The notes under the pieces: model-generated
Seen by the model: only the letters and a program-made list of their open reading frames with translations
Database searches by the model: none
What the model was told of the DNA's origin: nothing
From: Candidatus Lariskella endosymbiont of Epinotia ramella
GTDB lineage: Bacteria; Pseudomonadota; Alphaproteobacteria; Rickettsiales; Midichloriaceae
Length of the DNA stretch: 64,000 nucleotides
Direction of reading: 5' to 3'
Assembly: GCF_964019805.1 (NCBI RefSeq)
Contig: NZ_OZ026472.1
Span: 558,001 to 622,000, forward strand
Shown here: piece after piece, positions 7,577-17,085 of the stretch
Position numbering within the stretch: position 1 is the stretch's first letter
Layout of the letters: the number at the start of each line of letters is the position of its first letter
Translations under genes and position numbers: made by a program

Positions 7577-9004
7577 ATGGAAAAGAAAAATATAATCAAT
7601 CATAAAGCTCTTTTTTTAATATTTGCGTTTGGTATATGTTTATGGTTTATGCCATGGCACGCAGGTTTAGAACAAAAATCTTGGAATTTATTAGTAATAT
7701 TTTTAACTACTATTATTGCAGTAATATTTAATCCTGCACCAATGAGCATTCTTAGCATGATTGCAGTAACAGCATGTATTCTAACTCATACAATGTCAGT
7801 TAGGGATACTCTGCAGGGGTTCGGTGAAGATATAGTATGGTTGGTTGTGTTTGCATTTTTTATATCCAGAGCTATTATCAAGTCAAATTTAAGCAAGAGA
7901 ATAGCATACTTTTTAATATCAAAGTTGGGCTCCAGTACAATTGGTTTATCATATAGTTTGATTTTAACAGAACTATTAATAGCGCCTGTTATTCCAAGCG
8001 CGACAGCTAGAGGTGGTGCAATCATATTTCCAATTGCTCGTGCTATAGCTGATCAATACTCAACAGAAGCTAAAAATGTCAGCAATCCAGAATTAATTAA
8101 ACAGTTCTTGATGAAGATATGTTTCCAATCAAATGTTATAACAAGTGCTATGTTTTTAACTGCGATGGTTGGTAATCCATTTATAGCTAAGTTGGCTCAT
8201 GGTATCGGTGTTGAATTAGATTGGATTACATGGGCAAAAGCTGCATTCATCCCAGGCCTGCTTAGTCTTATATTATTGCCCTTTGTAATGATGTATATAA
8301 TAAAACCACATATAGATTCTTGTGACGAAGCTGTGGAAGCAGCAAAACATGCTTTAAAGGAAATGGGGAAAATTTCCAAAGGAGAAATCGTGGTTCTGTG
8401 TACTTTTGTATTACTACTAATGCTTTGGATATTTGGTTATAACATTGGTATCAACTCAACAGCTACGGCATTATTAGGTTGTGTAATCTTAGTATTATGT
8501 GGTGTTATTACGCTAGATGACATAATTCAAGAGAAGGGTGCGTGGGATACTTTTATATGGTTTGGGATATTTGTAACTTTATCTAGTGCATTAAGTGGAT
8601 CTGGTGTCATGGAGAGAATCAGTGAATATGCTGAAACTATAGTGTATGGGTTTAATCCATATATTGCTGCTGCTTGTATAGTGGTTGTGTTTTTCTATAT
8701 GCACTATTTCTTTGCAAGTATTACAGTATACGCAACAGTGATGTATACAACTTTTGCAATTTTATTGATACACTTGGGAATATATCCTATTGCAGCGTGT
8801 TTAATTCTAGCTTTTCTTGCAAATGTTTCAGCATGTTTAACACACTATGGTATAACAAGCGCTCCTATATTTTTTAATGGCAGTGGAATGAGTGTTAGAA
8901 AATGGCTAAGTATAGGATTATTAAGTAGTATTATCAATATCAGCATATGGGTTGCTTCTGCAGCATTTTTATGGAGTAAGCTTGGTATAAAGATATTACA
9001 GTAG
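7577..9004 (+). CDS. Divalent anion:sodium symporter (DASS family)
   Basis: A 475-residue inner-membrane protein with about 12 hydrophobic segments. Features of the DASS / SodiT-type family include the GFGEDIVWLVVFAFFISRAI stretch, the LIAPVIPSATARGGAIIFPI substrate/sodium site (an SNT-like 'PSxxARGG' motif), and in the second half ACLTHYGITSAPIFFNGSG. Plant and bacterial 2-oxoglutarate/malate translocators have this pattern, so import of a dicarboxylate is the likely role; the exact substrate is not decidable. An in-frame TTG lies 12 bases upstream, and the ATG at 7577 is preferred. No Shine-Dalgarno is evident. The gene is divergent from the GTA gene. Confidence 0.88.
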   Translation: MEKKNIINHKALFLIFAFGICLWFMPWHAGLEQKSWNLLVIFLTTIIAVIFNPAPMSILSMIAVTACILTHTMSVRDTLQGFGEDIVWLVVFAFFISRAIIKSNLSKRIAYFLISKLGSSTIGLSYSLILTELLIAPVIPSATARGGAIIFPIARAIADQYSTEAKNVSNPELIKQFLMKICFQSNVITSAMFLTAMVGNPFIAKLAHGIGVELDWITWAKAAFIPGLLSLILLPFVMMYIIKPHIDSCDEAVEAAKHALKEMGKISKGEIVVLCTFVLLLMLWIFGYNIGINSTATALLGCVILVLCGVITLDDIIQEKGAWDTFIWFGIFVTLSSALSGSGVMERISEYAETIVYGFNPYIAAACIVVVFFYMHYFFASITVYATVMYTTFAILLIHLGIYPIAACLILAFLANVSACLTHYGITSAPIFFNGSGMSVRKWLSIGLLSSIINISIWVASAAFLWSKLGIKILQ

Positions 9005-9082
9005 AATGTTACCATTGCTTTTATTCGTGAAGAATGTCTAATGCTTGAGAATGCGTTTGATGTCTATACTCTATCACTAAAC

Positions 9083-9152
9083 AGATATACCTTTGATAAA
9101 TGTATAAATCAATACATAGCCAGTAGCAATTTTTGAAGTATAGCAAGTATAC
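9083..9152 (+). repeat. Dispersed repeat A, internally deleted copy A3
   Basis: ATACCTTTGATAAATGTATAAATCAATACATA leads straight to AATTTTTGAAGTATAGCAAG, so the central TTTCAAAAAGAGCTA block is missing. It is followed after about 100 bp by repeat B2. Confidence 0.6.
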
Positions 9153-9254
9153 AAATAAGCAATGGAAGCCACAAACATTACTTGAGCTATTTCAAGAATA
9201 AATAATATAGGAATACTAAATACAAGGTGAACTTGTTAAAGGAAACATGAATAC

Positions 9255-9533
9255 AGCAGAAAAAGTGACAAATTGCTACAAAACCTTATGGATTTTGTTA
9301 AGTAGGTTGCTAGCTACAGGACAAATTATATATCCGAAAATTAGCGCAGGGCAGTTCTAAAAGCCAATTTTTGTACATTTAATTTTCTGATATATAATAC
9401 CAAATTTCTACAAATAATAGAATACACGCAGCGACTATATGTTTGCTGCTGGACTTTCAGTGCAGCATAATTGTTTGCAACCAAAAAATATTCTAGCTTC
9501 TTAGAGTTATGACGCAGGCGACTATAAAAGCGC
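9255..9533. repeat. Dispersed repeat B, chimeric copy B2
   Basis: The left part (9255-9395) carries the B blocks in inverted order (GCAGAAAAAGTG, AAACCTTATGGATTTTGTTAAG, AAAATTAGCGCAGGGCAG). The right part (9440-9533) carries the GCTGGACTTTCAGTGCAGC ... TTAGAGTTATGACGCAGG block in forward order. Two copies have probably recombined. No gene is seen between 9005 and 9573. Confidence 0.65.
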
Positions 9534-9542
9534 TTCTGCCTG

Positions 9543-9567
9543 TAAATAAACTAATATTTACAGGCAA
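9543..9567 (-). terminator. Hairpin after the coiled-coil gene
   Basis: GCCTGTAAATA pairs with TATTTACAGGC directly beyond the stop codon of the 9574-11391 gene. The T run lies before rather than after the stem on the transcribed strand, so termination is plausible but not typical. Confidence 0.45.
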
Positions 9568-9573
9568 AAAACT

Positions 9574-11391
9574 TTAAGCATGATCGTTAGCAGTAAAGAA
9601 TTCTGCAAAAGGGTTATTATATAGAATATTATCTTCTTCTATTGAAGTATGCATTTTATCGATTTTTGTAATAAGATTGTCGAATGGTTTTTCAATATCT
9701 TTAGTTTCTGGAATTTTGCTAAGATATTGAATTGCTTCATCTACATTAGGATCTTGCTGTACAGCGGTTTTAGCCTTGCCTAGAAGATTAGTTACATCAT
9801 GCATTAAAGTTTGCAGTTGATTTTCTGCCCTTTCATCAGATGTGTTAATATCTGCAAGCTTGTCGGATAAAGCTTTGAGTTGAGCTGCTTGATCAGAAAC
9901 TTGCTGCATTTCACCAAGAATTTTTTTGCCTTTAGGTTGAGTCTCATTAAATTTCTCTAAACAAGTATTGCTCTTTGTTTTGACCTCATTGACAAATTGA
10001 TTACGCACATCTTGCGAAATTTTATCTTGCTGTAAATCTTTTACAGCTTGTATAAGCTCTTGAGCTTTAGACTTTAAACTTTGCCATGGAGTCTTACAGT
10101 AGGTAGATATAGCTTGACTAAAATCATTTTTAAAGTTTTCATAAGCATCCTGAGATGGCTTTGCACTGATAGCATTAGAGACACTAGTTTTAAGATCTGT
10201 AAATTCTCTTTGCAAATTCTGAAGCGCTTCAGGTACTACTGGCTCTGCAGCAGAAGCTGGCTCAGTAGGCTCTTTCGTGTTATCTGTACCGGCCGTATTA
10301 CTGCTTTGTTCCAGTGTTTCAATTTCTTCTTCGTTTTTTGTGCTTTTCTTGATTAAGCTTTTATCATTATTATTGTCTTCTGCTTCTCTTTCCTCCAAAT
10401 CTTCATCATTTTGTCCCTTTACTTCTTTCTCACCTTCACCGCTTGCCTCTTCTGCTTTTTCAACAAGTACAATTGGTGCATTCATTTTGTTTATCAGATT
10501 GTCAAATTTTTCTTTGACAAATTCATCTGTTACTATTGCACTAGTAAATGTATTCAGCTCTTCCAGATTAGGATATTGCTGTGCATTATCTTGAGTTGTT
10601 TTTAAAAGGCTGGTTACATCTTTAACTATAGCTTGAAATTCATTATTCACCTTAGATAATTCATTATTATCTTCCTCAGATATTTTCCCGTCGCTGGCTT
10701 TTGCAAGCATGATGCTGATTTTCTCTTTGATATCAGAAAATTTATTATGTAAATCTTGGACTGGAGCTATTTGATCAGAAACTGCCTTTACTTTGGTAAG
10801 TAAATCTTGACCTTTGGATCTTACCTTTCCGAATTTCTCTATACAATCATCGCTTTTACTTTTTACATCCCCTTTAAACTGGTCACTCACATCTTGCGAA
10901 ATTTTATCTTGTTTGTTAGCTTTCGCATCTTTTATATCTCTGTCAAGCTCATCATCAAGATCTTTTAATGCAGCATTAAGAGAAGTCGACTTTGCTTGAG
11001 ATAGATCATTTTTGAGTTCTTCATAATCAGCTTTGGATGGTCTTTCTTGAACAGCATTAGAAACTTGAGTATTAAGATCATCAAACTCTTTTTTCAAATT
11101 CTCAAGATTGGTTGCGACATCCTGAATCTCTTCCTTTTTTACTGGAGTGTTAATTTGATCAACCAGGTCCTCTTTCTTTCTATCTGCATTATTAATTTCT
11201 TTTGCAAGGGCCTTCACGTCATCCACAGACATTTTCTGTTCACTGGAAGATAATTTCTCTCTGAAAGTGCTTAATGTGTCTTTTATATACTTTTCTGTAG
11301 CTGCTTTATCATCTTTACTGAGACTGTTGCTCTCTAATTGTTTTTGTAGCCTTGCGATAGCTGCATAAAACTCTGTTTTTATATTAGCCAT
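9574..11391 (-). CDS. Internally duplicated coiled-coil protein, function unknown
   Basis: A 605-residue hydrophilic, mostly helical protein with no signal peptide or membrane segment. It contains two homologous modules, about residues 95-305 and 390-580. Landmarks shared by both are VSNA-x4-KPS/RPS-x3-YE, QDKISQDV-x2-QF, SK/TKS-x2-CIEKF/CLEKF, VSDQ and FDNLI-x-K. Between them lies an acidic linker (310-385) rich in E, D and N. I do not recognise a family. The gene is 51 bp downstream of the outer-membrane protein gene on the same strand, so co-transcription is likely. Long coiled-coil proteins of this type in intracellular bacteria are often secreted effectors or surface proteins, but that is inference. 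A GCCTGTAAATA/TATTTACAGGC hairpin (9543-9567) follows the stop. Confidence 0.8.
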   Translation of the reverse strand: MANIKTEFYAAIARLQKQLESNSLSKDDKAATEKYIKDTLSTFREKLSSSEQKMSVDDVKALAKEINNADRKKEDLVDQINTPVKKEEIQDVATNLENLKKEFDDLNTQVSNAVQERPSKADYEELKNDLSQAKSTSLNAALKDLDDELDRDIKDAKANKQDKISQDVSDQFKGDVKSKSDDCIEKFGKVRSKGQDLLTKVKAVSDQIAPVQDLHNKFSDIKEKISIMLAKASDGKISEEDNNELSKVNNEFQAIVKDVTSLLKTTQDNAQQYPNLEELNTFTSAIVTDEFVKEKFDNLINKMNAPIVLVEKAEEASGEGEKEVKGQNDEDLEEREAEDNNNDKSLIKKSTKNEEEIETLEQSSNTAGTDNTKEPTEPASAAEPVVPEALQNLQREFTDLKTSVSNAISAKPSQDAYENFKNDFSQAISTYCKTPWQSLKSKAQELIQAVKDLQQDKISQDVRNQFVNEVKTKSNTCLEKFNETQPKGKKILGEMQQVSDQAAQLKALSDKLADINTSDERAENQLQTLMHDVTNLLGKAKTAVQQDPNVDEAIQYLSKIPETKDIEKPFDNLITKIDKMHTSIEEDNILYNNPFAEFFTANDHA

Positions 11392-11442
11392 ATTTTTATA
11401 CCAAATTTAACTAAAATTTATCTTATTTCACCTACTGGATAA

Positions 11443-12204
11443 TTAGAAATTGTAAGTGATGCCAAGTGTGATTTCATGCGCTTTTAAAGATGCAGAAATA
11501 GGAGTGACGTTATCATATTTCTCAATTAATCCTGCTGCTCCTAATACTGTTTTCTCACCACTTGTTTCTCTTTTACCAAGATCAATGAAGCGATATCCAA
11601 GGCCAAGCACGAAATTGTTTCCAAGTTCTTTTTCTATTCCTACACCTATATTCCAAGCAAACTTCATTTTGTTTTGACCAGCGTATTTATCTGATACTAC
11701 GCTGCCATCATCTGCAGTGCTATTCTTCGTATATGCGCCATTAACAGCATAATTCATGCCAATTCCAGCCATCACATATGGCTTCACTCCATAAAAATCA
11801 CAAATGCTATATTTGCCATTTAGCATAAATAGTGTACTGCTAAATTTCTGATTCACATTTGCTTTATCTTTGCTATCTTTTCCTTCTTTATCCTTAGAAT
11901 CAAATTCTACATCCTGATTAATCTTATGCGATCTATATGATATATTAAGACCAACTCTTAAGTCATTAGAAAACCTATAACCTACTTCAGCTCCAAATGG
12001 GATTCCAACTTTTGGTTTGGCACCTTTATAATATTCTTCATTATTTGAGTCATCTTTAGAGAATGATGGAATAGAGATTCCCGTTTCTCCAGATACATAT
12101 AAATTTTTATAATTGATGTTATTTGTTATATGTTGTGAGGCAGCATATGCTTCTGAAACGCATGCAAATCCTATTAATGAAATAAATAAATTTTTAACTT
12201 TCAT
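11443..12204 (-). CDS. Outer-membrane beta-barrel protein (surface antigen type)
   Basis: A 253-residue protein. Residues 1-22 form a signal peptide ending SEAYAA-S. The mature part has alternating hydrophobic strands: LYVSGETGISIP, AEVGYRFSNDLRVGLNISY, KPYVMAGIGMNYAV, FAWNIGVGIEKEL, VLGLGYRFIDLG and HEITLGITYNF. It ends in phenylalanine, the C-terminal signature for BAM-dependent insertion. It resembles the porin-like Msp4/OMP_b-brl surface proteins of Rickettsiales, which form eight-stranded barrels at the host interface. A lysine/aspartate-rich loop (about residues 95-115) should be exposed. It is the first gene of a probable two-gene unit with the coiled-coil protein; both could act at the host contact surface. 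Confidence 0.85.
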   Translation of the reverse strand: MKVKNLFISLIGFACVSEAYAASQHITNNINYKNLYVSGETGISIPSFSKDDSNNEEYYKGAKPKVGIPFGAEVGYRFSNDLRVGLNISYRSHKINQDVEFDSKDKEGKDSKDKANVNQKFSSTLFMLNGKYSICDFYGVKPYVMAGIGMNYAVNGAYTKNSTADDGSVVSDKYAGQNKMKFAWNIGVGIEKELGNNFVLGLGYRFIDLGKRETSGEKTVLGAAGLIEKYDNVTPISASLKAHEITLGITYNF

Positions 12205-12767
12205 TATTTCCCTCTGTAACTAATTTTATACACATAGTAACTGCATGATTTCACTGAAATACGATTCTACAGTTAGCAGAGTGCCAACTATATCATATAC
12301 AATTAAAAGTTGCCAGTATTTAATGATGAATGTGTGCAATTATTACTGATTTTATAACACTTACAAATACGATATACAACTAAAAGTTAATTGAATTTTT
12401 CTTATATTATATTTAAATAATAATTTTGTTATGATATAAATTTTTATTATTTATTGAAAAATTGCGCATATAATGGAATTATCTTGTAGTATCCGATATG
12501 TTTTGGAGATATAATGTTTTTATTGTTGTGATATTGTTAATAAGTTATTTCTATAAAATAATATGCTAATAAGTATTGATAAAACATATAATGCGTTAGT
12601 GGATAAAAATGTTTGGCATGAACAAGTTTTTTATAAGAGAGATTGCGCTGAGGCTCGTAAATGTATATTAAGTAAGCATATTTTATTGCTTGCCATTTGA
12701 TTATGATGAAGTCATATAACTAAAATGAAGTAACATATAAAAAATTTTTTGTGAAAATCTAAAGGAA
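12205..12767. other. Spacer between the divergent OMP and ubiD genes
   Basis: Very AT-rich, and likely to hold promoters for both divergent genes, although no clear -35/-10 pair stands out. A 45-codon frame (12563-12700, starting MLISIDKTYNALVDKNVWHE) has no ribosome binding site and no recognised family. It could be a very small gene or a scrap. Confidence 0.35.
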
Positions 12768-14258
12768 ATGAATAAGGAAAAAGTTTATGAATCTTTATCT
12801 GATTTTGTTGCAAAACTTGAAAAAGAAGGGTTGCTTGTTAGGGTTAAAGAAGAAGTAAGTACTATTTTAGAGATCACAGAAATTCATCATAGGTTGATAG
12901 AAAAAAAAGGACCTGCAGTTTTGTTTGAAAATGTGATATCGGAAAATGGAAAAAGTACTATGCCAGTGCTTGTAAATTTGTTTGGTACAAAGGAGCGTAT
13001 TGCAATGGCTCTTGGCATTAAAGAAAATGAGTTATCAAAGATAGGTGAAAAACTAGCATTTCTTAAGCAACCAGAGCCGCCAAGCGATTTGAAAGAGGCA
13101 TTTAAAATGCTTCCTATACTAAAGGAAGTGCTTGTAATGAAGCCAAAAGTGATAAAGAACCCTCCGTGTCAGGCAATACAATATTTAGGAGATGATGTAG
13201 ATTTAAATATTTTACCGGTACAAACTTGCTGGCCTCAAGAACCAGCACCACTTATAACATGGCCAATGGTTATTACTAGAGGGTTCTTAGGTCAAAAAGA
13301 TGATTGTTATAATGTTGGCATCTATAGAATGCAGGTGTTATCCAAGAATAAAACACTGATGCGTTGGTTAAAACATAGGGGTGGTGCAGAACATCACAGA
13401 AGGTGGTCTGCTTCTGGCTCTGAAAAAATGCCGGCTGCGGCTGTTATAGGGTGTGACCCATCTACAATGCTAGCAGCTGTTACACCAGTTCCGGACGGAA
13501 TTTCAGAGTACGAATTTGCAGGACTATTTCGAAAGAAAAAATTAGAGCTTACCGAATGCATTACTGTGCCAATTCTAGTACCAGCACATGCTGAAATTGT
13601 CATAGAAGGATATGTGAGCTTTGACGAATATGGTGATGAAGGTCCATATGGAGACCACACTGGGTATTATAATTCAGTCGAAAAATTCCCAGTTTTTGAA
13701 GTAACATGTATAACAACTCGTAAATCACCAATCTATCTCTCAACGTTTACTGGGCGGCCACCTGATGAACCTTCTGTTCTTGGTGAGGCGTTAAATGAAA
13801 TTTTTTTACCGCTAATTCGACAACAATTTCCAGAAATAGTAGATTTTTGGCTCCCTCCTGAAGGTTGCTCTTATAGAATAGCAGTAGTATCAATTAAAAA
13901 ATCATATCCAGCTCATGCGAAAAGAGTGATGATGGGCGTTTGGTCTTTTTTGCGACAATTTACATATACAAAATTTATAATAGTTGTTGATCATTATATT
14001 AATGCAAGAAGCTGGCCAGACATCATGTGGGCAATATCTACTAAAATGGATTTTCAAAGAGATGTATTAAATGTGTCGAATACTCCGATAGACTATCTTG
14101 ATTTTGCATCAATAGAGCCGGAAATAGGTGGAAAGATGGGTTTTGATGCAACTGATAAAATTTACCCAGAAACAAAAAGAGAATGGGGCCGCCTAATAAA
14201 TATGAGTGACGATATCAAAGAAATTGTTACTCAAAAGTGGAATAAGTATGGATTTTGA
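12768..14258 (+). CDS. ubiD: UbiD-family 4-hydroxy-3-polyprenylbenzoate decarboxylase
   Basis: A 496-residue protein, full length for UbiD. Motifs include the MQVLSKNKTLMRWLKHRGGAEHHR region that binds prenylated FMN, the catalytic Glu-Arg-Glu network area PYGDHTGYYNSVEKFPVFEV, and the C-terminal FASIEPEIGGKMGFDATDK segment. It decarboxylates the polyprenyl-hydroxybenzoate ring in ubiquinone synthesis and needs the UbiX-made cofactor. UbiX is not in this window. An AAAGGA ribosome binding site precedes the ATG. A second ubiquinone gene (FAD hydroxylase) lies at 25.8 kb, consistent with an active respiratory chain. Confidence 0.95.
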   Translation: MNKEKVYESLSDFVAKLEKEGLLVRVKEEVSTILEITEIHHRLIEKKGPAVLFENVISENGKSTMPVLVNLFGTKERIAMALGIKENELSKIGEKLAFLKQPEPPSDLKEAFKMLPILKEVLVMKPKVIKNPPCQAIQYLGDDVDLNILPVQTCWPQEPAPLITWPMVITRGFLGQKDDCYNVGIYRMQVLSKNKTLMRWLKHRGGAEHHRRWSASGSEKMPAAAVIGCDPSTMLAAVTPVPDGISEYEFAGLFRKKKLELTECITVPILVPAHAEIVIEGYVSFDEYGDEGPYGDHTGYYNSVEKFPVFEVTCITTRKSPIYLSTFTGRPPDEPSVLGEALNEIFLPLIRQQFPEIVDFWLPPEGCSYRIAVVSIKKSYPAHAKRVMMGVWSFLRQFTYTKFIIVVDHYINARSWPDIMWAISTKMDFQRDVLNVSNTPIDYLDFASIEPEIGGKMGFDATDKIYPETKREWGRLINMSDDIKEIVTQKWNKYGF

Positions 14259-14487
14259 TAAATTGACATTACAGTGTTTTTTACATAACATATCACCTGT
14301 GATAAATACCTATCAGACATCCGTGTTGATTTAATACATTTGTATGTTTTGCTTACTTTTATAAGCATAGATAGTAAGCTATTCATTGTTTTTGCAAAAG
14401 CATGTGAATTATCACTTAAAAGATTATAATCTTTCAAACTAGTTTTTTAGTAGACTACATGTTAATTTGTGTGGGATAAGAGGTTTT

Positions 14488-14517
14488 ATGAACAATTTTT
14501 ATTGTTGGGGAATATGA
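14488..14517 (+). CDS. Possible 9-residue leader peptide before trxA
   Basis: ATG at 14488 follows AAGAGG at good spacing and reads MNNFYCWGI. Its TGA overlaps the ATG of the thioredoxin gene in an ATGA arrangement. This layout suggests translational coupling, but such a short frame could be chance. Confidence 0.3.
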   Translation: MNNFYCWGI

Positions 14518-14834
14518 CAGAAGTTTTAAAAGATGAATTATTTGAATCTGAGGTCACTAATTTTGATGGTTATGTACTGATAGATTTTTGGGCAAATTGG
14601 TGTGGTCCTTGCAAGCAGCTTTCTCCGATAATAGATGAAATATATTCTGAGCTAAAAGATAGAGTGAAAGTTTTTAAGATGGATATAGATAGCAATACTA
14701 TTACACCATCTAAGCTTGGAGTGCGCAGTATTCCTACTCTAATGCTTTTTAAAGCTGGTAAGCATTTATCAACAAAAATAGGGTCATTGCCAAAGGATTC
14801 AATACTCTCTTGGATAGAGGATGAGATTTCCTGA
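14514..14834 (+). CDS. trxA: Thioredoxin
   Basis: A 106-residue thioredoxin fold. The redox motif WANWCGPCK lies around residues 27-35 with both cysteines, followed by a P-x-(I/L)-x-E helix and the cis-proline segment RSIPTLMLFKAG. It reduces protein disulfides in the cytosol, with thioredoxin reductase (trxB, 36.5 kb) as the expected electron donor. The ATG at 14514, with GGGGA just upstream, gives the standard length; an earlier in-frame GTG would add 15 unrelated residues. The gene is followed after 16 bp by rlmB, so the two probably share a message. Confidence 0.93.
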   Translation: MTEVLKDELFESEVTNFDGYVLIDFWANWCGPCKQLSPIIDEIYSELKDRVKVFKMDIDSNTITPSKLGVRSIPTLMLFKAGKHLSTKIGSLPKDSILSWIEDEIS

Positions 14835-14850
14835 ATGATTTTGGAGATTT

Positions 14851-15609
14851 ATGCGCAAGGGAAATAGTGCTTATTGGCTCTATGGAAGACATAGCGTCAT
14901 CTCTGCTCTAGAAAATAGCAGCAGAGTTTGCAAGAGGTTGATAGGCACAAAAAGCGCGCTAGAAGAGCTGAAATCTACTGCTGAATTTAAACATAAGGTT
15001 AGTGCTGAAGTTATGACGCACCAAGCCATATGTAAGGTAACAGGCTTGCATGATGCTGTTCATCAGGGCATTGCACTATTTGTAGAAACCTTGTGTCAAC
15101 CTTCAATTGATGAGCTGCTCAAGAGGGTGGATACTAAAAAAACTTCATGTGTTGTTATACTTGATCAGGTAACAGATCCAAATAATGTTGGTGCTATCAT
15201 TAGAAGTGCGCTTGCTTTTAGTGTAGATGCGATAATTGCGCCACAAAATCAGGCTGCAAAAGAATCTTCAGCGCTGGTTAAAGCTTCTTCTGGTGCGTTT
15301 GAGAAAGTTTCTATGATTGATGTAGTCAATCTTGCGTCCGCAATAAAACAATTGAAATCTTCTGGATATTGGGTTATTGGGCTATCTGGCAATGCGAAGG
15401 AAGATCTAAGCAGTTTTCAAAAGTATTTTGACGGAAAGATTGCGATAGTGCTGGGCTCAGAAGGAAGTGGTATGAGGAGATTGACATCTGAGAACTGTGA
15501 CCTGCTTGCTAAGATAACAATTAGTTCAGAGATGGAGAGTTTGAATATATCTTGTGCTGCAGCAATAGCGCTATATGAAATCTCAAGATTTGATACTGCT
15601 AATAAATAA
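14851..15609 (+). CDS. rlmB: 23S rRNA (guanosine-2'-O-)-methyltransferase RlmB (TrmH/SpoU family)
   Basis: A 252-residue SPOUT methyltransferase. It begins with the YGRHSVISAL substrate-binding domain. The three SpoU motifs follow: LDQVTDPNNVGAIIRSALAF (motif 1), IAIVLGSEGSGMRRLTSENCD (motif 2) and MESLNISCAAAIALYE (motif 3), which form the trefoil knot holding S-adenosylmethionine. The family member RlmB methylates G2251 in 23S rRNA. A tRNA-directed SpoU paralogue is the main alternative, but the N-terminal 'GRHxV' domain favours RlmB. It sits 16 bp after trxA. Confidence 0.88.
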   Translation: MRKGNSAYWLYGRHSVISALENSSRVCKRLIGTKSALEELKSTAEFKHKVSAEVMTHQAICKVTGLHDAVHQGIALFVETLCQPSIDELLKRVDTKKTSCVVILDQVTDPNNVGAIIRSALAFSVDAIIAPQNQAAKESSALVKASSGAFEKVSMIDVVNLASAIKQLKSSGYWVIGLSGNAKEDLSSFQKYFDGKIAIVLGSEGSGMRRLTSENCDLLAKITISSEMESLNISCAAAIALYEISRFDTANK

Positions 15610-15639
15610 TAAATATTCCGCTGATTTTTTGGAGCGCTC

Positions 15640-16299
15640 TTATGTCTTGATTCTTAATAGGTGCTCAAAATTTCCATATTGGATAAAAGATAATACATGT
15701 CTCCACATTGCTCTGCTATATGGAAAGAAAAAATGGTTGCATGGCAAGGTGATGTGCTCTTTCATGCCATCTAATTTAGTGCTATCTACAGAAACGGTTC
15801 CGTCATTTGGTTTATTAATTAGATATGATGCAATTGGATTGATTGATTTATTTCCTGCTATAATTCCAAGCTCAAAGTTTGTTTTTGCAAAAATATTATG
15901 AAACGACCTTTGGTCAGTGATTAGTTGTTGGCCTGCTGGACCATATAATTTTTTATACAATAAATAATTTTTTAAAAAATCTGCAACTTCACTACCTTGA
16001 TTTGGAGTGCCTATCATTACAACTCGACCTAAGTTAGATGGCTTATATTTTTTAATATATGCTCTAATCACTAATCCACCCATCGAATATCCTACAAAAT
16101 GTAGTTTATTCATACTCTTTACATTAAAAGCGTCAATATTTTTATTAGTAATATCTGCTAATGATTCTATGTGATATTTCGTAGATGGATAATTTAAATT
16201 TAATACTTGAAATCCAGATTGTACAAGGAATTTAGCTAATCCATTCATACTAAAAGCAGTGCGAAAAATACCATGTAAAATAACAACTCCATCAGTCAT
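15640..16299 (-). CDS. Alpha/beta-hydrolase, lipase-like
   Basis: A 219-residue protein. It opens with VVILHGIFRTAFSM (the oxyanion-hole HG segment) and carries the nucleophile elbow VGYSMGGLVIR (G-x-S-x-G) near residue 73. VVMIGTPNQGSEVADFL follows, as in triacylglycerol-lipase/PGAP1-like proteins, with a late histidine (NHFFFPYS) as candidate third triad member. There is no signal peptide. It may act on lipids or esters; the substrate is unknown. It converges with rlmB. Confidence 0.82.
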   Translation of the reverse strand: MTDGVVILHGIFRTAFSMNGLAKFLVQSGFQVLNLNYPSTKYHIESLADITNKNIDAFNVKSMNKLHFVGYSMGGLVIRAYIKKYKPSNLGRVVMIGTPNQGSEVADFLKNYLLYKKLYGPAGQQLITDQRSFHNIFAKTNFELGIIAGNKSINPIASYLINKPNDGTVSVDSTKLDGMKEHITLPCNHFFFPYSRAMWRHVLSFIQYGNFEHLLRIKT

Positions 16300-16834
16300 A
16301 TAAATGTGCTTTGTAATAATTTCTTTAAGTTAATTGGTATATCTTTATATATGATCCTGTTACCCAAGACTTACATAATGACTTGATTAATAGTTCAATA
16401 CTATTTTGCTACTTTAATAATGGCTTGCAACATGTCTATCCTGCAAAAATCGTTGAGTTTTATATTTCGAAAACTATATAAAAGATGCTACTTGCTCAAT
16501 TTTCACATATATTGAGACGAGTTGCTAATTATTTTATAATCGGCGACTCGCATGTTTCACAGCTCTTTTTGAAGTATGATGAGTATATTTAGCCTCAATG
16601 ATAAATTTTTGCTAGTATATTAATACATTATATTTTTTACTTATTTCTTTCACAAATTAGCATATTGGTATTGTATTTCAATATATCAATACATCCTAGT
16701 TCATGATTATAATATAAGAATTAATAGCAAGTTATATAGTTATGCTTGCAAATATAGCAGGTTGTGATAATAAATAGTTGTTCCTGGCATTTTTCTATGA
16801 ATATAAGCCATGAGCTGCTTTATTTAGTGGATTG
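16300..16834. other. Gene-free spacer
   Basis: No gene is supported. It contains a short inverted scrap of repeat A at about 16559-16600 (AGCTCTTTTTGAAGTATGATGAG). A CTTACATAATGACTTGATTAATAG segment at about 16370 recurs near 59068. Confidence 0.4.
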
Positions 16835-17080
16835 TCTAGTCGCATGCGTAATAACTCTAAGAAGCTAGAGGATTTATCTTGGCTTGCAAGTAATTATGCT
16901 GCACCGAAAGTCCAGTAGAAAAAGTGGCAAAATTGCCAAAACCTTATGGATTTTGTTAAGTAGTATTTTATATAGCCAAAAATTAGCGCAGGGCAGTTCT
17001 AAAAGCTAATTTTTGCATATTAACTTTCCGCAAAAATTTATTTGTGAAGCAAATTGATTTTTGACAGACAGACTGTTTAA
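16835..17080 (-). repeat. Dispersed repeat B, near full-length inverted copy B3
   Basis: This is the most complete B copy, about 245 bp. From the left it reads GTAATAACTCTAAGAAGC, GCTTGCAAGTAATTATGC, AAAGTGGCAAAATTGCC, CCTTATGGATTTTGTTAAG, AAAATTAGCGCAGGGCAG and CTTTCCGCAAAAAT. It finishes with an ATTTG/CAAAT hairpin and GACAGACAGAC. Confidence 0.75.
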
Positions 17081-17085
17081 AATTT

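Noticed and set aside
10277-10594. Antisense frames in the coiled-coil gene
   Set aside because: Serine/leucine-rich translations are the expected complement of a K/E/D-rich coding strand.
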